A stretch of DNA of 10,102 nt, taken from the NCBI GenBank assembly GCA_001873285.1, contig MNYV01000057.1, forward strand, positions 1 to 10,102. Reading direction: 5' to 3'. The first letter of the stretch is position 1. The number at the start of each line of letters is the position of its first letter. Source of the stretch: Nitrospirae bacterium CG2_30_53_67 (GTDB lineage Bacteria; CG2-30-53-67). A program made the position numbers and the translations under genes. The notes beneath the pieces are model-generated. The model saw only the letters and a program-made list of their open reading frames with translations. It had not been told where the DNA came from and did not search any database. Positions 7,011-10,102 of this stretch are shown one piece after another.

Positions 7011-7035
7011 TCAGTTGTCAGTTGTCAGTTGTCAG
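7011..7035. repeat. Heptamer tandem repeat (TCAGTTG, about 3.6 copies)
   Basis: TCAGTTG repeats at 7011, 7018 and 7025 and ends with a partial TCAG. It directly abuts the phosphatase start codon and occupies the place of its ribosome binding site. Confidence 0.9.
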
Positions 7036-7155
7036 CAAATACAAATCTTTTATGAAACATACCTCTTCTCCAATACTTCAGTCAACCCAAGATTCCAAAA
7101 TGTGATAACTGCCGAAGGCAGCAAGGATAGAGAAAGGCGGGTCATGCGGCGCAAA
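7036..7155. other. Intergenic stretch without recognised genes
   Basis: Between the heptamer repeat and the large palindrome nothing coding is supported. A small hairpin, CTGCC GAA GGCAG (7109-7121), is visible. A promoter for the phosphatase would have to lie here, but I cannot point to a convincing one. Confidence 0.5.
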
Positions 7156-7318
7156 GTGGTCCTGTTCGTAAATGTGGTGGCGTACCGAGAGGGTCGTAGG
7201 GCGGTCTCATCAAGGCGCGCGACTGAGGTGTACCCCCTGTGGTACGCCGCAAGGAGCGAAACGCAGAGGAGGCGGCCCTACGGCACTCGAATACCACCAT
7301 ATTTACGAATAGGGCCAC
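7156..7318. repeat. Large imperfect palindrome, MITE-like element
   Basis: The left arm (7156-7234, 79 nt) and right arm (7241-7318, 78 nt) are imperfect reverse complements around a 6-nt centre. Good matches include TTCGTAAAT with ATTTACGAA, CGTAGGGC with GCCCTACG, and GTACC with GGTAC beside the centre; the mid-arm is weaker. It is richer in GC than the surrounding intergenic DNA. Flanking similarity may extend the arms to about 7137 and 7355. It lies between the divergent phosphatase and mqnE genes. Open frames on both strands are by-products of the palindrome and resemble no protein I know. No transposase or clear target-site duplication is seen, so a non-autonomous mobile element is an inference. 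Confidence 0.75.
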
Positions 7319-7361
7319 TAATGGACGGAGTCCCGGAGCGGCAAGCATCATGCCATTTTCA

Positions 7362-7391
7362 TTGATTCTTTTTCAATAGGTATGGTATCTT
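7362..7391 (+). promoter_or_regulatory. Weak candidate promoter of mqnE
   Basis: TTGATT (7362-7367), an 18-bp spacer and TATCTT (7386-7391) lie just before mqnE, between the palindrome and the gene. Both boxes are imperfect. This is offered only as the best match in the available space. Confidence 0.3.
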
Positions 7392-7413
7392 TTTTATTCT
7401 TGAAGAGAGACCT

Positions 7414-8502
7414 ATGGATATTCTGGATATGGTTCAGAGCAAGGTGGAAGAGGATCAACGGATCAGCCCTGACGAGGCATTGGCCCTGATGGAGTCCCAT
7501 GACCTCCTCAGGCTGGGGAGGATCGCCTCTATCCGGCGCCAGGCCAAAAACGGGAACCTCGCTTATTTTATCGTCAACCGCCACATCAATCACACCAATA
7601 TCTGTGTGAACCGCTGCGCCTTCTGCGCCTTCAGCCGGGATGAGAAGGATCCGGATGCCTATACCATGGATCTCTCCGAGGTCATCAAAAGGGCTGAGCT
7701 GGGCGCGGCAGAGGGCGCCACGGAGTTTCATATTGTGGGGGGGCTGCACCCCCATCTCCCCTTCGATTATTACCTGGATCTCCTTTCCGCGCTCCGGCAG
7801 CGTTTCCCCCATATCCACATCCAGGCATTCACCGCCGTGGAAATAGACTATTTCAGCCGGATCACAGGACTCCCCCTCGAAGATCTGCTAAGAGAACTCA
7901 AACAGGCCGGTCTCGGATCCCTCCCCGGAGGGGGCGCCGAAATCTTCGGCCCCAAGGTCAGGCAAATCATCTGCCCTGAGAAGATCTCAGGTGAGCGATG
8001 GCTTGAAATCATGGAAGCGGCTCACGGAGCAGGTCTCAAATCCAACGCCACCATGCTTTATGGCCATCTGGAGAATCTTAAAGACCGGGTTGATCATATG
8101 TCAAGGCTCCGGGATCTGCAGGACCGTACCGGCGGATTCCAGGCCTTTATCCCCTTGGCCTTCCACCCGGAAAACACGCGTATCCCCCAAACCGGAATGA
8201 CCACGGGTCTGGACGATCTCAAAACCCTGGCGGTCAGCCGGATATTCCTGGATAATTTCGGCCACATCAAGGCCTTCTGGATCATGCTCGGAGAAAAAAT
8301 CGCGCAGGTCTCGCTCCTATTCGGTGTGGACGACATAGACGGCACCGTTGTGGAAGAAAAGATCACCCATGCCGCCGGGGCCATGACCTCCGAGGTCCTC
8401 TCACGAGAGGCCCTGGTCCGGATGATTCAAAAGGCAGGCAAGATTCCTGTGGAACGGGATACGCTTTATCACGAGATCAGACGGTATGATAATGAAAATT
8501 AG
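7414..8502 (+). CDS. mqnE: Aminodeoxyfutalosine synthase (radical SAM, menaquinone synthesis)
   Basis: MqnE joins the adenosyl part of S-adenosylmethionine to the enolpyruvyl-benzoate made by MqnA, giving aminodeoxyfutalosine, an early step of the futalosine route to menaquinone in the cytosol. The protein has 362 residues, the family's usual length. The radical-SAM cluster motif CxxxCxxC is CVNRCAFC (C64, C68, C71), preceded by NRHINHTN. Family-typical blocks follow: VGGLHPHLPFDYYL (about 108), LPGGGAEIF (about 170), SNATMLYGH (about 209), TGGFQAFIPLAFHP (about 239) and LDNFGHIKAFWIMLG (about 278). The ending AFWIMLG and ERDTLYHE distinguish it from MqnC. AGAGAG lies 4 nt before the ATG. The stop TAG at 8500-8502 coincides with the edge of the following dispersed repeat. 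mqnC follows on the same strand. MqnA, MqnB and MqnD are not in the window. Confidence 0.95.
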   Translation: MDILDMVQSKVEEDQRISPDEALALMESHDLLRLGRIASIRRQAKNGNLAYFIVNRHINHTNICVNRCAFCAFSRDEKDPDAYTMDLSEVIKRAELGAAEGATEFHIVGGLHPHLPFDYYLDLLSALRQRFPHIHIQAFTAVEIDYFSRITGLPLEDLLRELKQAGLGSLPGGGAEIFGPKVRQIICPEKISGERWLEIMEAAHGAGLKSNATMLYGHLENLKDRVDHMSRLRDLQDRTGGFQAFIPLAFHPENTRIPQTGMTTGLDDLKTLAVSRIFLDNFGHIKAFWIMLGEKIAQVSLLFGVDDIDGTVVEEKITHAAGAMTSEVLSREALVRMIQKAGKIPVERDTLYHEIRRYDNEN

Positions 8503-8667
8503 ATTATCTCTAAAAAATGGGTGAAAACATAAGGGGCCGAGGGTCCCAGGGTTCAAGGGTTCCAGTGTTTTTCTCTGGAGATTTTGCTTGCTTTTCAGTA
8601 TTTCACTTGACCCCTTGAACCCTGGAATCCTCGAACCCTTTTTACCCACTAAATGGGAGAAGAACCT
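8499..8667 (+). repeat. Dispersed repeat copy B, between mqnE and mqnC, with a hairpin core
   Basis: This is the reverse complement of the repeat at 5476-5629, slightly longer because one arm has two more 8-bp units. The 35-nt arms at 8533-8567 and 8604-8638 are imperfect reverse complements and would form a long hairpin in DNA or transcribed RNA, with a 36-nt loop that holds the conserved core. The repeat begins in the last bases of mqnE, supplying its TAG stop, and ends 30 bp before the mqnC start. The orientation relative to mqnC is the same as that of copy A relative to lpdA. A minus-strand open frame here is an artefact of the repeat. Confidence 0.87.
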
Positions 8668-8697
8668 TAATTTTAAATTTGCCGTAAAATTTTATCT

Positions 8698-9771
8698 ATG
8701 AACCTGAACACTACAAATGCGATAGAAGAAAAGATCCGGGAAGAAAAACGCCTTACCCAAGAGGAGGGGTTGTTTCTCCTGGAGAAGGCCGACCTTCTGA
8801 CGCTTGGAGAGTGGGCGCAGCGGAGCAGGCGCCGGAAACACCCGGACCAGACCGTGACCTTCATCATAGACCGGAACATCAATTACACCAACATCTGCAT
8901 CAACCGGTGCCGTTTCTGCGCTTTCTACCGCTCCAAAGGAGACCCGGACGCCTATCTCCTCTCCCGGGAAGAGACATTCAGGAAAATCCAGGAGACCCTG
9001 AATCTGGGCGGGACCCAGATCCTGATGCAGGGGGGGCTTCATCCGGACCTCTCCATTGAATACTTCGAAGAACTCTTCCATGAGATCAAAACGAGATACC
9101 CAATCCACATCCACGCCCTGTCTCCCCCTGAGATCGTTCATCTCTCCCGTCAGTCCGATCTCTCCATCCGGGATGTGCTGACCAGGCTGAAGGCCTCAGG
9201 ACTCGATTCCATCCCCGGCGGCGGCGCGGAGATCCTCGTAGACCGCGTCCGCTCCCGGATCAGCCCCAACAAGATCTCGCAGAAGATCTGGCTCGACGTC
9301 ATGAGGGAGGCGCATGGGCTCGGCATCCCGGCTTCTGCCACCATGATGTTCGGAAGCATAGAAGAACCGGAAGATGTGATTCAGCACCTGATCCGGATCC
9401 GGGATCTGCAGGACGAGACCGGCGGTTTTACCGCCTTCATCCCGTGGAGTTATCAACCTGGGAATACCGAACTGGGGGGCGAGACCGTTACAGGGGTGGA
9501 GTATCTCAGGGTCCTCTCCATTTCCCGGCTCCTGCTGGACAATATTGACAACATTCAGGCCTCATGGGTCACACAGGGGGCCAAGATGGGGCAGGCGGCC
9601 CTGTTCTTCGGCGCCAATGACTTCGGAAGCACCATGATTGAGGAGAACGTGGTCTCGGCCACCGGGGTCTCCTACCGGATGAGCGCCGAGGAAATCATCC
9701 GGCTGATCCGGGATGCGGGATTCCAAGCGGCACAAAGGAATACGACCTATCAGATCTTAAAGAGGTTTTAA
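8698..9771 (+). CDS. mqnC: Cyclic dehypoxanthine futalosine synthase (radical SAM, menaquinone synthesis)
   Basis: MqnC cyclises dehypoxanthine futalosine to its spiro cyclic form, which MqnD then converts to dihydroxynaphthoate. The protein has 357 residues. The iron-sulfur motif CxxxCxxC is CINRCRFC (C67, C71, C74), after DRNINYTN. Further family blocks are QGGLHPDLSIEYF (about 110), IPGGGAEIL (about 170), SATMMFGSIE (about 212), FIPWSYQPGNTEL (about 245) and ASWVTQGAKMGQAALFFGANDFGSTM. The WSYQPGNT and SWVTQG blocks mark MqnC rather than MqnE, to which it is clearly paralogous. The ATG at 8698 is the only sensible start, but no ribosome binding site precedes it; the 30 bp before it are AT-rich and follow directly on repeat B. 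Co-transcription with mqnE through the repeat is likely but unproven. No terminator is seen after the stop; a third repeat copy begins there. Confidence 0.95.
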   Translation: MNLNTTNAIEEKIREEKRLTQEEGLFLLEKADLLTLGEWAQRSRRRKHPDQTVTFIIDRNINYTNICINRCRFCAFYRSKGDPDAYLLSREETFRKIQETLNLGGTQILMQGGLHPDLSIEYFEELFHEIKTRYPIHIHALSPPEIVHLSRQSDLSIRDVLTRLKASGLDSIPGGGAEILVDRVRSRISPNKISQKIWLDVMREAHGLGIPASATMMFGSIEEPEDVIQHLIRIRDLQDETGGFTAFIPWSYQPGNTELGGETVTGVEYLRVLSISRLLLDNIDNIQASWVTQGAKMGQAALFFGANDFGSTMIEENVVSATGVSYRMSAEEIIRLIRDAGFQAAQRNTTYQILKRF

Positions 9772-9777
9772 AAAGAG

Positions 9778-9930
9778 GGACTTCTTTCATCTGGTGGGTA
9801 GAAAGGAGTCAAGGAGTCAAGGGGTCGAGGGGTCGAGGGGTCAAGGGGTCAAGGAGTCAAGGAGTCAAGGAGTCAAGGAGTCAAGGGTTCAAGGGGTCAA
9901 GGATTCCAGGGGTCAAGTGAAGTGCTCAAA
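9778..9930 (+). repeat. Dispersed repeat copy C (diverged), downstream of mqnC
   Basis: The left edge (CTTCT...CAT...GTGGGTA.AAAGG, 9781-9806) resembles the edge of copies A and B. After the expanded 8-bp array, the segment TCAAGTGAAGTGCTCAAAC resembles the TCAAGTGAAATACTAAAAC of copy A. It has the same orientation in the window as copy A. It runs directly into the four-helix-bundle remnant, which suggests that A and B carry the upstream part of such a gene. Confidence 0.65.
9805..9916. repeat. Tandem array of 14 8-bp units (consensus GGRGTCAA)
   Basis: Fourteen consecutive 8-bp units run without a gap: GGAGTCAA, GGGGTCGA, GGGGTCAA, GGGTTCAA and GGATTCCA variants. Copies A and B of the dispersed repeat carry four units of the same type at the same place, so this is an expansion. 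As 8 is not a multiple of 3, unit changes would shift any reading frame across it. Confidence 0.93.
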
Positions 9931-10102
9931 CACTACAAGGAGTTAAAGGAAGGGCCCCAGTCTTATCAATTATGCTTGGAGATTTACAAATTGCGAATTG
10001 GAGACACAAGTATTACTCGCTGGAGATCTTGGTTATATCAGGGATGAGAAGTTAAAGAGACTTAAGAGTGATATCGAGGAGGTTGAGCGGATGCTCAAGG
10101 CA
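9917..10102 (+). pseudogene. Broken 'four helix bundle' protein gene (23S-IVP/S23 family), cut by window edge
   Basis: Two pieces of one family are seen in different frames. In the first frame SEVLKHYKELK (from 9918) and SYQLCLEIYKL (to about 9993) resemble helix 1 of four-helix-bundle proteins, usually YKxLKVWQK followed by a helix ending YxLT. In the second frame ELETQVLLAGDLGYI (from 9995) and DIEEVERMLKA (to 10102) match the C-terminal helices, where ELETQ and LGYI are family hallmarks. About 55-65 residues normally separate these parts, so an out-of-frame internal deletion has occurred near 9994. The usual VWQ after LK also reads EGP here. The family is a small helical protein first seen inside 23S rRNA intervening sequences; its function is unknown. 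The 3' end lies past the window. Confidence 0.7.

Noticed and set aside
7142-7351. Minus-strand open frame of 69 codons and an overlapping plus-strand frame across the palindrome
   Set aside because: Both are explained by the GC-rich palindrome; the products are Arg/Pro-rich, without a domain or ribosome binding site.
9805-9916. CRISPR-like array
   Set aside because: The units are 8 bp with no spacers between them; this is a simple tandem repeat.

Overview
The window reads as a piece of a Gram-negative bacterial chromosome of medium GC content. It encodes an outer-membrane beta-barrel of the OmpP1/FadL family, two Sec-exported proteins, and two enzymes of the futalosine route to menaquinone, so the organism makes menaquinone without the classical MenFDHCEB route. 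Intergenic spaces hold repeats of a kind I associate with anaerobic or deep-branching lineages such as Desulfobacterota and Nitrospirota, including a relic of a 'four helix bundle' (23S-intervening-sequence-protein family) gene. That placement is an inference with low confidence. No tRNA, rRNA, CRISPR array, transposase or phage gene was seen.

Layout. Positions 1-7006 are almost all transcribed on the minus strand. In the order of transcription the genes are: a PHP-type tyrosine phosphatase of the CpsB/CapC/YwqE family (7006-6239); gcvH (6093-5707) followed by a good intrinsic terminator; lpdA (5449-4052); two exported paralogues of 349 residues each, with DUF302-like features (3786-2737 and 2528-1479), separated by a second intrinsic terminator; and an OmpP1/FadL channel (1208 to beyond position 1, cut by the window edge). 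Positions 7414-9771 hold mqnE and mqnC on the plus strand, divergent from the phosphatase. Three promoters with a perfect TTGACA -35 box and a 17-bp spacer stand before gcvH, the first exported paralogue and the FadL-like gene. The last two have leaders of about 200 nt.

How the genes work together. GcvH and dihydrolipoyl dehydrogenase are the H and L proteins of the glycine cleavage system; the L protein can also serve 2-oxoacid dehydrogenases. MqnE and MqnC are two radical-SAM steps of menaquinone synthesis. The two exported paralogues and the FadL-like channel form an envelope cluster of unknown function.

The least ordinary part is the intergenic DNA. A repeat of about 155-170 bp occurs upstream of lpdA and, inverted in the window, upstream of mqnC. 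It has the same orientation relative to each gene and ends 26-30 bp before each start codon. A diverged third copy follows mqnC, carries an expanded array of 8-bp units, and runs into the broken four-helix-bundle gene. A separate imperfect palindrome of about 160 bp and a heptamer tandem repeat lie between the phosphatase and mqnE.
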